DNA from: Trichoplax adhaerens
Lineage: Eukaryota > Placozoa > Uniplacotomia > Trichoplacea > Trichoplacidae
Reading direction: 5' to 3'
NCBI RefSeq assembly: GCF_000150275.1
Contig: NW_002060943.1
Coordinates: 2,570,462 to 2,634,461 of the forward strand
DNA length: 64,000 nt
Shown: piece by piece, positions 12,801 to 25,000 of the stretch
Layout of the letters: each line of letters begins with the position of its first letter
Numbering within the stretch: position 1 is the stretch's first letter
The notes under the pieces: generated by a model
What the model was told of the DNA's origin: nothing
Seen by the model: the letters and a program-made list of their open reading frames with translations, nothing else
The model's database searches: none
Made by a program: the position numbers and the translations under genes

Positions 12801-13207
12801 AGACAGAAGCTATCTAGTAAACCTAATTTTATTCATATAACGCCAGGTAAATTTGCCACATCATGTAATATGCGCAAATTTGATTCTTATTTAAGCAGTG
12901 ATAACCGAGATATAATCAAAGTTTACAACGCATGATTTGCTTCAGGTGTTAAGCTTGCAGCTGGAATGGGAACTCTTGGTCAGCAGTATTTGACACCGGA
13001 TGAAGTACTGAAGGATGCACATATTCTGTTAAAACACTTACTTATGTAACTTTGGATATTCTTTATTTCTATTTCGAATAGGTCATTAAGAATAGGCAGA
13101 GTGATGTTGTTATTGTTGGTAGTGGAATATACCAAGCTGAAGATCCACTTGCCGCAACTATTGCTTACAAAGAGGCTGCCTTTGCTGCTTACAATGATCT
13201 ATTGTAG
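9857..13207 (+). CDS. UMPS: Uridine 5'-monophosphate synthase (fused OPRT and OMP decarboxylase)
   Basis: Bifunctional enzyme for the last two steps of de novo UMP synthesis in the cytosol. Thirteen exons join in frame to 480 codons, the length of the human protein: 9857-10021, 10218-10319, 10451-10522, 11157-11249, 11379-11485, 11621-11759, 11845-11973, 12083-12222, 12307-12433, 12557-12641, 12748-12846, 12946-13004, 13082-13207. OPRT covers about residues 1-205, with PRPP motif VVEDVVTSG at 128-136. OMP decarboxylase covers about 240-480, with Lys282 (AIKTH) and the catalytic D315-x-K317-x-x-D320 set. The exon 6 acceptor at 11620 was chosen because it yields [13 protein letters not shown], which matches the family; other acceptors break the frame. 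Odd points: the DRKFADIG motif reads DSKFADIG, and the normally invariant VGRGI phosphate-binding Arg reads VGSGI (Ser453). Both are discussed as findings. Confidence 0.96.
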
Positions 13208-14332
13208 GAATAAATTAATTTCTGCTAGTTTCTCTACTCTAAACTTGTAACTTATTGTTCATATATCCCTTCGTTTATGTATGTACATGTATTTATGTTT
13301 GTCTTGATTACCATTTCCTTGTGTATTGGATTAGCACCTTTGTATAACTTGCATAATCTTAACTCTTTGTAACAGAGAAGGAAAATTTATAGAGTTAACT
13401 ATATTTAGCCTATAGCAAGACACTGTAACATATAGTGTTATTTAAAATCGTGTTCCTGAATCATTTTATAACAATATAATTTCAAATCGTTTTAACTAGA
13501 AGTCTATTGTTCATTAAGTAAAAGATGATTCAGTCACATTCCGAAACATCTATAAAATCATTATCTGAGCTCCCTTTCTTATCTTGACGCCAGAAACATG
13601 ATACGTTTATACATATTACATAATAAAGTATGTCACACTATCGCGTATTATATGTACATGACTACTTGGGTTTGTCGATAGATTAGCAAAACAACGGTCA
13701 AATTTAGGGCAACAAATTGATAGTGTGAACGTTTATTTTTAAGTAAACTACTCTGGCATATATTATTAATATTATAGAGGATCTGACTCCTGCTACTTAT
13801 ACCCAATTCATATGTTTAAAAACTATGCACTAATGTTTTATGTGCTCATTTTCATTTTCCGAATCGGATCAGTATGAGCATGCACGGAATCAGTTAAGGT
13901 AGATTTCTCCAGCTGATCTCTATGCCATATAGAAAGGAGAATTGGCTTTAATTTAAAAGCTATATTTTATAATAAATAAATAATGTGAGATTATATACTT
14001 TAAGCTCGAATAGAAGTCTGACTCAGTTGCCTCATTAAGCTACAGTTGTAATTGGGATTAATCAAGTTGAGTTATAACGTCCAGAGTGACTGATAAATGT
14101 CTTAGTACCCTTGCCAATAAGATAAAGTCTAGATATAAGATATAATCAAGACGTTGATTGTAATATGATGACGAGCAATGTATTGTTTGTATATTAATTA
14201 ATAATATTCATCGAGAGAAGCTGTTAAATAGAAAGAGGTTGGTATTGAATAGTTGCCATAGCAACCCAAGCATAACCTCAACAACTGCCTCAAATCTCAT
14301 CAGCTAATTGTTAAAGTAGTGAGCAAATCAAG
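13208..14332. other. Intergenic DNA between UMPS and Pitchfork
   Basis: About 1.1 kb of AT-rich sequence containing the UMPS 3' end and the Pitchfork promoter. A possible polyadenylation hexamer AATAAA occurs near 13622. I see no tandem repeat here, unlike upstream of UMPS and the GPCR, and no additional gene. Confidence 0.6.
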
Positions 14333-17300
14333 ATGTCGGCTAGCTTAAAATCACAAGAAGGTAAGAATACTGTAAGACATTGTTAAAATATTTTTAACTG
14401 GATACTAGAAGCAGCTTATCTATCATCATTGAAAATTTTGTTATTACAGAAATCAAATTTAAATCAGTGAGCTAATAACAGTTCTTTATTTTAGCGCCTA
14501 AAGGTCCGGATGTAGTTTTTGGAACAACTCAAAATCGTTCCCTTTTTACCGAGAAACCTCTAACGAATCGATTAGGAGGGGAAACAGCATTTCATCATGA
14601 TTCCCATCTTGGACCTGGTTGTTACGAGAATGATGAAGTAAATATAAATGGAAATACTAACGTTTCACTCAAAATTACTTTAAGCCTAGAAAGAGCCTAT
14701 GCTGAATTCTATTATTGACTTTTAAATCAATCAAGATTGACTAATAGCATTATGATTAAATTATGTTGGATTACTTGGTTAAGTAATTTTTTCCTGATTG
14801 AACAGTAAAAAACATGTATCCCATTACATCCTTAAACTTTATCTTACTAATGTACTGGTGATATAATTTGAAAAAGCCCTGAAAATTAGTAATTTCACGA
14901 TAGATAATGTTTCTAGTCTAAAAATTTAGTATTGCATTAATATATTAGAGGTTATTAACTATTTAATATATATATAATATGTAATGCAATGATGTTTTTT
15001 TAGGTTTTGGCTCTAGATTGTATTTCAATATATTGAATCATTAATATCATAAGTTGCTGATAACTAAGTCGTACATAGTTTAGATTGGCTGTAATGGTTC
15101 TTAATGCCAATTTATAATTATTATAGATGACACGATCATTGGCATTGCTAGCGAATCATGTAGAAAGTAATCGAGGTTATGGATTTTCTAGTCGGTCAGC
15201 GGCACGATTTCCTAAACCCCACATAGTAAGTTATAAATGATGCTAATTCCGGTTCTAAATTAGATTAATAATGTATGACAGCTATTTTTAAATATAAGAG
15301 TAGAATTCGAATCTTTTTGACTATTAATCCACTAACGTCTAATTTCCGACCGTAATATATATGAATTTACTGATGCGAAAATAAATTATAACTGTTTTTT
15401 TATTAGAATGATTTTCCTAGCCCAGCAGAATATCAGAGACCCAAATTAACGGTTGCAAAGCCGGCATATAAGCCATTTAATACTGCCATGAAGTTGCCGC
15501 AGATAAAGGTTTGTAGACAATTTATTACGATCGAAGACATCAAAACTTTTTAAATATATTTGCTAAAATAGATTACTTTGCTGAAGTCCCGTAGAACTGC
15601 CATACTAAGTTATTTATACGTTTGAAAAGAAGTTGTCAGTGCAGTCATACAATATAGTTCAATCAATTGAACAAAATCACAGAAATTTGACCAATATATA
15701 CATACTAAAATTATTCTATAGTTGTTTATAACTCTATATGAATGCTGAGAAAGTTTCACGCTATAACTATTACAGTACATTTAAGGGCTAATAAAATCAC
15801 AGGACGTAAAATTGTCATCCCTTGTGAAAGGAATGCAAAGCTTAAGTATATAGTACAGTATAAGGTAGTTAATTAAGTGAACAGAAATTTCGAATCGTAC
15901 AATGCGGCATCGGTTTCTTTATTTTGATGTATTAATATTTTTAAAACAGTATAGCATATTTGAGAAGAAGCTCTAAGTTATAACTATCTCGTATCTATTT
16001 TATGCTTTACATTACTATTCGATAGCAATATTTCAAAGATACTAAACAGTAGCGACCATCATGTGATCTGAAGCAACTATATAGTTAGAAACGAAAGCTA
16101 AATAATCACTTAGTATACTTAATCAAGATTATATTAGCTTTAAATTCTAATTTCGCTTCTATTTTATATTACTCTCAGCAAAGTTTCATGCTGAAACCAT
16201 TCTATTATATATGATCAGATTAACTTGAATACGATACAACATAGAAAGAAAATCTTAAATGCTAGCGTATGCTTTATAATGCAATCAAAAGGATAAAATC
16301 GTTGAATTATGTTAAATACTACAGTTAACTATATTTGTGCTACTATTTGGTCATTATGCAGTATTTATCAAGTTGTACACAGTACTGGTACTAATGCAAT
16401 TATAACACATAAAATTAGTAGTTTTCGTAGTCAGGGTAGATTTCCTCTTTATTTTATTTACTTTTAAGCTAAGGAATGATTATGCTGCTAACTTCTTTAA
16501 TTGATGGAAATAAGTATAGATTGTTTATTTATATTCACATACCGCATATGTTTACTGCGATACCTCTACTATAATCACTATAATTTATAATTAAAAGTGT
16601 AAATGTATTTCCAGTCAAGATGATGATTACAAATTTTTTAACTTGTTTAAGGGCTTTCGTTGAATTTTATAATATTTAATTTTGTTTCATCCCTAAAGTA
16701 TAACTGACTCTTGATCTTTCCCAGCACTATATAAATCGAGAATATTAGATAATTAATCTAGAAATAGATTCAAAATCAATAACTTAAACTGTATTATTAT
16801 AATAAGAATGATTTACTATTTCATCAATTGCATTGCAGTTACAGTTGAAATGATGAACTCAAACATGAATTTAGTTTGTTTTATTAAGCAAGTCAATGTT
16901 AGCTGACTTTGCATTTAGCCAGAGCTTACCCATAGTATCTAGTAGATAGAGCATACCCGTAGAATCTGGGTACTACGGGTACCCAGATTCAATTAGTGAA
17001 TAGTAATTCGTCATCCTATCAATACAGGATCCTCTGTTCTAATTTAATTGAAATAGAGTATACATGAATTGATTAAAAATTCTATTACTATTGGAAGAAT
17101 ATAACATCTCCTTTATTTCGTTAAAGCAGTATTATGTAAGACAATGGTCTAATTTAAATCAAATATATATTAAAATATATGGTCTAAAGTACAGTTTATG
17201 CAGTGTAAAATGTAGTATTTTATTTCTTTTTCTGTACAGTTTGTGGAGTAAAGCAAAATATATTTCACTTATATATTTGTAATATAATGGTTAATATTAG

Positions 17301-18966
17301 TGCATGTGCCTAACTAGTAATAGATAGATGATGATATTCATTTTCTGTGATTTCATAAGATCACAAAGTAAATATTTGGTAGTGAGAAAGGATTTATATT
17401 CTGGCGGTATACGTGTATTCTAAGCTAGGAGTATAATCTAGGATGTTGCAACGCTACTAATGGCTTGATTTATGATCAGTTTTATAGCTATTCAAAGCCC
17501 TTTAAATAATGATGCATTATGTGTAGTCATAATTTGCACGTAAATCAGTGTTCGGTGCCTCTAAAATGTACTTAGTTATAGATTTAAACTGACAGCATAG
17601 TAGAAAATTAATTTTTCTTTCTTAGATGCCAATAGTACTACAGATCGTATACCAAGCATTACTTAAGCTATTCATTTACTGAACCTTTATGCAGTAACAA
17701 TCAAAGATTATAGAGAGCCTATCAGTTAAGGGTATTTATTTATATTTATATGATTATGGAGTTATGCTTTAGTAATACGAGCTTCTCAAACAAACTAAAT
17801 ATTGCAGTAGACAAGATTATCTTTTTCTCTAATCTTCATATAGATAGTAAAGAAATAGAATCGTTACCACTGCCAGTTAAAATAAATATTAGTATTTATT
17901 CTGGCATGGTATTTTAATGGATATCAAAGATGTGCTTGTCTAGATTGTCGGATAAACATATGTTTCCCTCACATAATCTGTGTATAATAAATGTTAAGCA
18001 ATAATCAACAAGGCTTTTATCAATTTTAAATTGTTCGTCATTACATTATTAGAGATCTCGATAAATTAAAGTATTCATAGTTCATAACTTACTAGATCAT
18101 AGACTTAAAAATATACATTAAGCCACTTAAAACAATTTTCAACCATATATTGCTAAGATGTTAATACATTAGTTTCTAAGTAGATTTTATTTTAAAAAAG
18201 CTCGTGGATTGGTTTAATTCCTAGCCTAATATATCATTATTTAATGTTGTACTATTATTTAATGATTTCCATTAAGCGATATGAAAACTATAGTAATTGA
18301 CAATTTAAAATGTGTCGTCTCACTTTGGCGATGCTGAAGGTCTTGATAAAATATTAATAACGTATAAATTAATAGTTTTTAAGTGTATGTCCACTGTTAG
18401 CTCACTAGTTCAGAGCATTATTAATAAGTAATATTATTGATGATATAATCTACGTCATAAAAAGTTTATTAAATTATCGTTTTCTTTTTCATTGCACATT
18501 GATGTTAAATCTTTGCCATTGGATTGGATAGAAAACTTACGCGAATCCAGGGTATTAAAATAGCAACCTTGGAGCGAAATATATTATTGCAATACTCATT
18601 TTTCAGTTATAGTCTATATGAAAATATCGTATTATACCTAAATGATAGGCTAACTTATTTATAAATTTTACTTTGCAGTCCTGGAGCATATGAACATGAA
18701 ATTAATCGAAATCGACGTGTTACTGTCCCTGTAGCTTTCGGTAGGAAGCCACTGCGAAATAGTATTAAGATAAAATATCACCTTACTGAAGACGACACTG
18801 TAAGTCCTCTAGTTGGTTACTTTTCATCTTAACAGACATTTTATCTTATTTACGGTATGTTGTATCTATATTTAATTTCATTTATCTTACGTAATCATAG
18901 GTGATGACAGAAAGAGAACTAAAAAAGTTAAAATTTCGAGAAGCATATTTATCGCTATATTTTTAG
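14333..18966 (+). CDS. PIFO: Pitchfork homologue (ciliary microtubule-associated protein)
   Basis: Pitchfork (PIFO/CIMAP3) is a small vertebrate protein linked to cilium disassembly and basal-body function. Seven exons join in frame to 192 codons (human 191): 14333-14360, 14495-14637, 15127-15225, 15407-15508, 18532-18551, 18679-18799, 18901-18966. Family hallmarks seen: FGTTQNRSLF near the start, HLGPGCYEND, YGFSSRSAARFPK, FPSPAEYQRP, the SHIPPO-like PGPGAYEHE, VPVAFGRKP, and the C-terminal signature FREAYLSLYF. Exon 5 is a 20-bp microexon encoding KTYANP plus two bases. It restores both phase and the KDTYYPSPGAY-like stretch of the family, and without it exons 4 and 6 are out of phase. Intron 4 is about 3.0 kb, far longer than the others, and holds a perfect hairpin at 16962-16990. 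Presence of this gene indicates a ciliated organism. Confidence 0.9.
16962..16990. repeat. Perfect 12-bp inverted repeat with 5-nt loop
   Basis: GAATCTGGGTAC, loop TACGG, then GTACCCAGATTC. It stands alone in Pitchfork intron 4, amid AT-rich sequence, and the stem is clearly richer in G+C than its surroundings. No longer precursor arms are obvious. Function unknown. Confidence 0.8.
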
Positions 18967-21900
18967 CTAGTGCTGCGCCAGCTATTATAACTAAGTTGAC
19001 TAATTACCAATTAATTACATAAATAGTAATGATTAACTGAATATATAAGGGAAAAGAATAACACACTAATATATCTATTCAGATAGTAGAGAAAGGGGTG
19101 ATACCGTGTAATACATTACTATGGGCAAACGTATATAGCGGCTCGAAAATGATCCGAATTAAGTAGTACAATTGTACTGTAAAATAATTAAAATTAGATT
19201 TTTATATTCCGATTGCTCTGACTAGCTTGAATGAATCAAAAATTGGCTTGTTCCTGTACCATAGTTAATGACTAAAATATTCTTGTTCTTGTATGCATTA
19301 AATGTTATATTGTTAATTTACTTTTTCATAAATGATTGGAATTGCGCTTATGATTTGTAAAATATACGTATTTTAAAGTATATAATAAGATGTGAAATAA
19401 ACAGTATGGCAGCTTTGTAATTTTAGCGATTTAGATAATTTCTTAACTTTATCTAAAGGAAATATCGCCAAATTTTTGGCTCATATAGTAAACTAATTGA
19501 ATAGGTTAAAATTGTCTTGTTTCTGCAGTAAAATAGATTAGCTGGTGTTAATACTTAAATTTTAGATTTTGGGACAGCCGTAATTTAATTCCAATCGATC
19601 TTTTACTTTCTTGAGTAAAAATAACTGCAAATTATCTCTAGATATAGATCTAATAATACTGAAATAAGAAGTACTGTCAGTAGGATAATATTTGCTACTT
19701 ATAGTGGCTGTTGATTTCGTTGAAAAGGAAGAATATTTGCTATCTCACTTGTACATGTAAGACAGTGTAGCAGGGCAAATTTAAATCGGAATGGTCTATT
19801 AGCTCTTAATATTATTAGAACGAATATTACTTAATATTACAATTATAGGGCAAAAATAAATATACAACTTAAAATTATGCCCGAGTTTATGTTTCATATC
19901 TGAAACAAAAACGTATTGTAAATAATCATAAATTTATTAATTACCTGTCATTTCCGATAATTTTCCGAACGAAAGGTTATTTAGCTTTTTTATTTATACA
20001 CATCAAGGTAAAATAAAAGGCCAAACTTAATTATATATTAGCTAATTTCTTCGTATTTAGAAAAAGTTATATTTTAATTTCTTGCTCTAGAAATAGATTG
20101 TTATTAATTAGTTGTCTGAATGTACTATCACTTAGAAATTTTACCTGAGTGGCGAAGGAAAATATACAACTTTCCGATTGTTTTACAGATTGATCTCCAA
20201 GTCAGAAAGAAGAGTATTTGCATAGTATTGGCGTACTTTTGAAGCCTTCTAGTTTTAACTGACGATCATTTAATTCTTAACTTATGTAATTAAGTAATTG
20301 TACAATTAAATGTCGTTTCATGGTTTACGTTCAAGTAGCTTGTAGGCTTTCATCGATCGAGTGTGATTAATCATTGAAATCGAATCTTTACCACCGATTT
20401 AATGATTTAAAAACTACTTCGATGACGGGGTAAACACCTTTCCATGTGAAAATTTTATGTGAGAAGGTGCTAAGAAATGATAAAACACTCCAATCCATTG
20501 TGAACGGACATTTGTATACTGTTGATAGAGGAGATCTGTAATAATCAAGGTATTAAACAACATGGATAGTCTTATTTTTAGGTCTTACTTTTTAATTAAA
20601 ATAAGATACTGAATTTTATGAAATATTGTTCTCCATTGTGATTCCAATTAGTACATGTAAACTTTATCCATCAAATATTGATAGATTGTTGCATTCTTGT
20701 ATTAATATAATCTGATGATTAATTGCAATTGATAAGAATGTTTGCCTTCTTGAATAAACATACTACTGTGTGCTTAACTGGCACATTAATAATGCCAAAA
20801 TAGGCTATGAGCCAGATAAAATACCGATACACTAGTATTTTCATTTAATCTTTATTTTATTTTTGGTATTATAAAATTTCTGCATACATAGCAATGATTG
20901 GATAGTGCAGCAATTGTTTATAGCTTGCTTGCCCTGCTTGCACCATTGATTGCAATAGTTTTAATAAATAATACGACGTCACTAACTAATGGATAAGATG
21001 TAGGATGATGTTTCATGGTAATTTAATTTCAAACAAAGAAAGGATTAATTGTCGAGAAATAGTTGTTATTGCATTACTAATAATTTGATCATGTAGGTAT
21101 CAATATTTTAGGGTGTAAAAATTTTATAACCTAAAGGAGCAGAAATTTATATCATAAGATTCGCTTGCAACAATATTGCATACGCTATAATTACATGATT
21201 GATTTAAAGTGTAATTGTCCGTATTAATTCAATAAAAACTAAGACTATCAATTTACAGATATTCATAATAGGATCGGGAAAGAATTCACTAGCCTAATTC
21301 AATATTAGAATTATGGACACATCACTACGGAAAAAAATTGAAAGTTACTAAAAAATATAATATTAAGTCGGCGAATGAAGTAAAATTGCCAACATATACG
21401 TTACGTTCTACTTTTTGAACATTAGGCTTCAGTTTATGAATAAATCTTTCCTATCATAGACAAGTCTTCTTACTTAGAAAGTCAAGATTAACTATCAATT
21501 ATTTATATGATCGTCACATATTTCATATAGAATTTGAATCGAAGGCATTAATAACCCAAATAAGCCAGTAGAAGATGCGATATAGGATAATCATAACGAT
21601 AAGCAGGTACAGATAGGAATATTGAGAAAATAACAACATAATTAAAGAAATATCGTCAAAACAAATTGTGCATGAATAAGATTATTGATAACAGGATATT
21701 AAATGATGTGTCATGATTGTTCTTTTTAATGTATTTACTTGTACTGTAACAATCATAAATTGATGCACACATAAAATATACATAAACAATATACCAAGAG
21801 GAATAGCATGTAGTTCTAAATCAAGGATCCAAATTTCAACAAAATTTACAAGTTATTGTCGTAGACGATCTCCGTCTTATCGAAGAAATACAATACCGAA

Positions 21901-22049
21901 ATACTTAAAACACTATAAAAGTATGTATCCAATAATGGTACAATAGATCGTGCTTTAAAATATGCCATCGTGGACTATAAATTAAAGATTACTTTCAAGT
22001 AAAATTGAAATTACATTCTTTTTATACCTACTATCCCATCAAATTCTAC
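18967..22049. other. Tail-to-tail intergenic DNA, Pitchfork / MED25
   Basis: Three kilobases of AT-rich DNA between two convergent genes. No exon, tRNA-like sequence or tandem array was recognised. It presumably holds both 3' UTRs. Confidence 0.6.
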
Positions 22050-25000
22050 CTAAGGATACCAATCCTCTGAAGGCGCTCTATTTTGTGCTGAGTTCAAAGT
22101 ATTTGCTAATTGTTGTGATTGATTTTGGGCAGACTGCATTCGTTGCAAACGTTGCTGTAATGCCCAGTTATGCTGATGAGACATTGATTGACGCTGTTGT
22201 TGTTGTTGTTGTTGCTGTTGTTGTTGATTAAGCAGTTGCTGCTGTGGTGGCTGTGTAACATTAGATTGTTGCTGTTGATTCAGAAAATTTCTAACTTGTG
22301 ATTGCTGTTGTTGTTGCATTGTATTTCCTTGTCGTTGTTGATTTAAATGCTGGAAACGAGATAGTACATCTGGTTGTTGTTGTAAAATAGATTGTCAGCC
22401 ATTATTATAAAATTTGTTTAGAATAGGTTAAAGTCAATCTACTCTAGTCATAGGTAATATAGAAATAATCATATTGTAAAAAAGATCGAGTGCAAGTAAT
22501 TAAAGACTTACTAAGGAATTAGCTCCAAGTTCGAAGTTAGATGATCTCGTCATATTAACCATACTATTCTTAGTGCTTGTAATCGGACCCGATTGTGAGG
22601 TACTTAAACTTGACAACTGTTGTGCTCCTACAGGAGTCTTCATGGAATGACTTTGCAACAGCGATTGTTGCGGTTGTGGTTGTTGTTGTTGTTGGTTAAC
22701 GTACATTTGAGGCTGTCCTACAGAATGTGGAGGATAACCACCTGATTGCATCTATTGATAAAAATATAATTTTTATTAGTATACATTAATAGATAAGTAC
22801 AGATCATATTTTTCTAAATATACATGTTGAAATAACTACAAAAATACTAGTGCGATAGTAAAGTATGTTTTACATAACGGAATATTACGAGAACAATTAT
22901 CATCTGTTATGCTCATTGGTAATTCTCAAAATGCAATAATCGCTGATGTCATATCCATTAACTATAGTACGATCGGAAAAATATATCTGTTCAATAGTAT
23001 TATTAGCATGGTAGTATAATTAATTAATGGATGAAGAATATACCTGCTGTTTTTGTTTTTGGGTTTCTCTTGATTTTTTCATGACAACCTGTAAACAGTA
23101 TGATTATTATCACAAAATAATTATAACCAAAATTTTATCATTTCCTACATAATGATGTTTTATTACCTGAAATTTTTGAACAAAGTCCATCTATTCAAAG
23201 GGAAATATAGAATTGTCAAATTTACGAATCATAAAATAAATACATAACAAGGCTAGCTTTAGTAACCTGATCACGAGGAATATATCCTGTAAAGTTCTTT
23301 TTAGGATTATAAGTCAGGATTAACAGACGTAATTTTTCTTCTGGATTCAACGATATGCCTTGAAATGAGATAAAAGCCACCTAGAGGATATCAAGTTGTA
23401 TAGATTACAACAATAGTCACACTATAAATACCATACTAAAATTTTTTATACTTACAACTTTATTCTGCGTAAGAGTTTGAATTAAGTTTTTTGTATTGTT
23501 ATCGGTCATAGATATGTGAAATAAGATTTGAATTGATTTGCGCAAAAGAGGCATCATTTCCGCCTATAAATTGTAAAAATATCCATTATACTTTTATTCA
23601 CAACTTCAATTATCAGGCAATTTACCGTTGTAGGATGTAACTCAATTTTACATTGCTTACCAGAAGATTACCAGGAACGAAACGTAATATTAGTTGCCTA
23701 GGCCAATCTTCGCCACGTCTGCAAGTTAAGTGATATAATTTCTACTATTTAGAGGTTTACTTGACAAGGATATTACGGGTTGCAGTAATTCTTATATATT
23801 CACGTCGGCTAGAATAGTATTTATTAACTAAATTTCTTTTTTAATCTATTCTGTATTTACATATTTTCATTGGAATACGCATAACCATTAACACTAAGTG
23901 TTTCTCCCGATCTTCGATCAACCTATTTTAAGGAAAAGGTTATGTTGGTTCATAATTATTGATTGTAAAATTATATAGTAAAATATATATCTTTCATAAT
24001 ACATTATGGACTAATCAATGTCCTAAATAAACCTTATTATTGTGTCTTTCCCAAGATAATAGACCGGACCATATTAAATGCTATTATAAAAACATTAAAA
24101 TTGAAGTTATAATATGACATTTTAAACAAATATTCACAAGGGATTGATATATAAGATCAAAATAATTATTTCATATTACCCGTTGGACGTTAACATTCGG
24201 TTGCGGATGTCTAACATTTGGTGGTACAGTTGGATTAGTATTAGGAAATCGGTTAGTAATTTCGAGACTCGCTAAATAATGGATAAATATAGAATAATGC
24301 ATTACGCAACACATTAACCTAAGTACCATGTTAATCAATTTTTGTTATCTAATGTACTATATACCCTTTGTAGTAGACGGGTTAGTATGTGGGTATGATC
24401 TAGAAGTGTTGTCTTTTCTAATTTCTGGTATCGCTTCATTGCTGTTAGGCTTATCCCTATTTGCAACCTTGACTGGTGGGATATCACGAGGAGTTGGATT
24501 AAATGCAGTTTGCGGTGGTGTTACAAGTGAAACTGGTGCAACCATAGGAACTGCATTAGTTACAGATGGACGTACAGGGGGCATTATCGTTTCTGAAGCA
24601 GCTGTGACAACAACTGGAGTATTTTTTGGAGGTGAATTAATACTTGTACTCGGAGGGATAAAATTTCTGGTATTGGCGGTGGCATCATTAACAGTTCGAT
24701 GTTCCTTGGTACCATTAGTGACGACAGGTTGAGGTTTAGGTTCAACAGTGGTCTTTGGTTCAGAACGTTCTTTCGCTTTGATATATGAATGTCAAGTTGA
24801 TTATTATGTAGTAGTTTGTTAACGGAAAAATAGCGTTATGATATATGAATTTAGAATGAATAACAATTACTTGCTAGCTTGAAGCCTTTTAATAAGACTA
24901 AATGATGAGGACTTGTTGCATAATCCTGTGATGGCATAACGTGCAAATCCTCGATAATACTCTATTATTATTATTGAAACGTAGTTTATTAATAAATCAA

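Noticed and set aside
24328-24732. Plus-strand frame of 134 codons
   Set aside because: Antisense of MED25 exon 9 (Pro/Thr-rich linker). The minus strand has matching splice phases on both sides.
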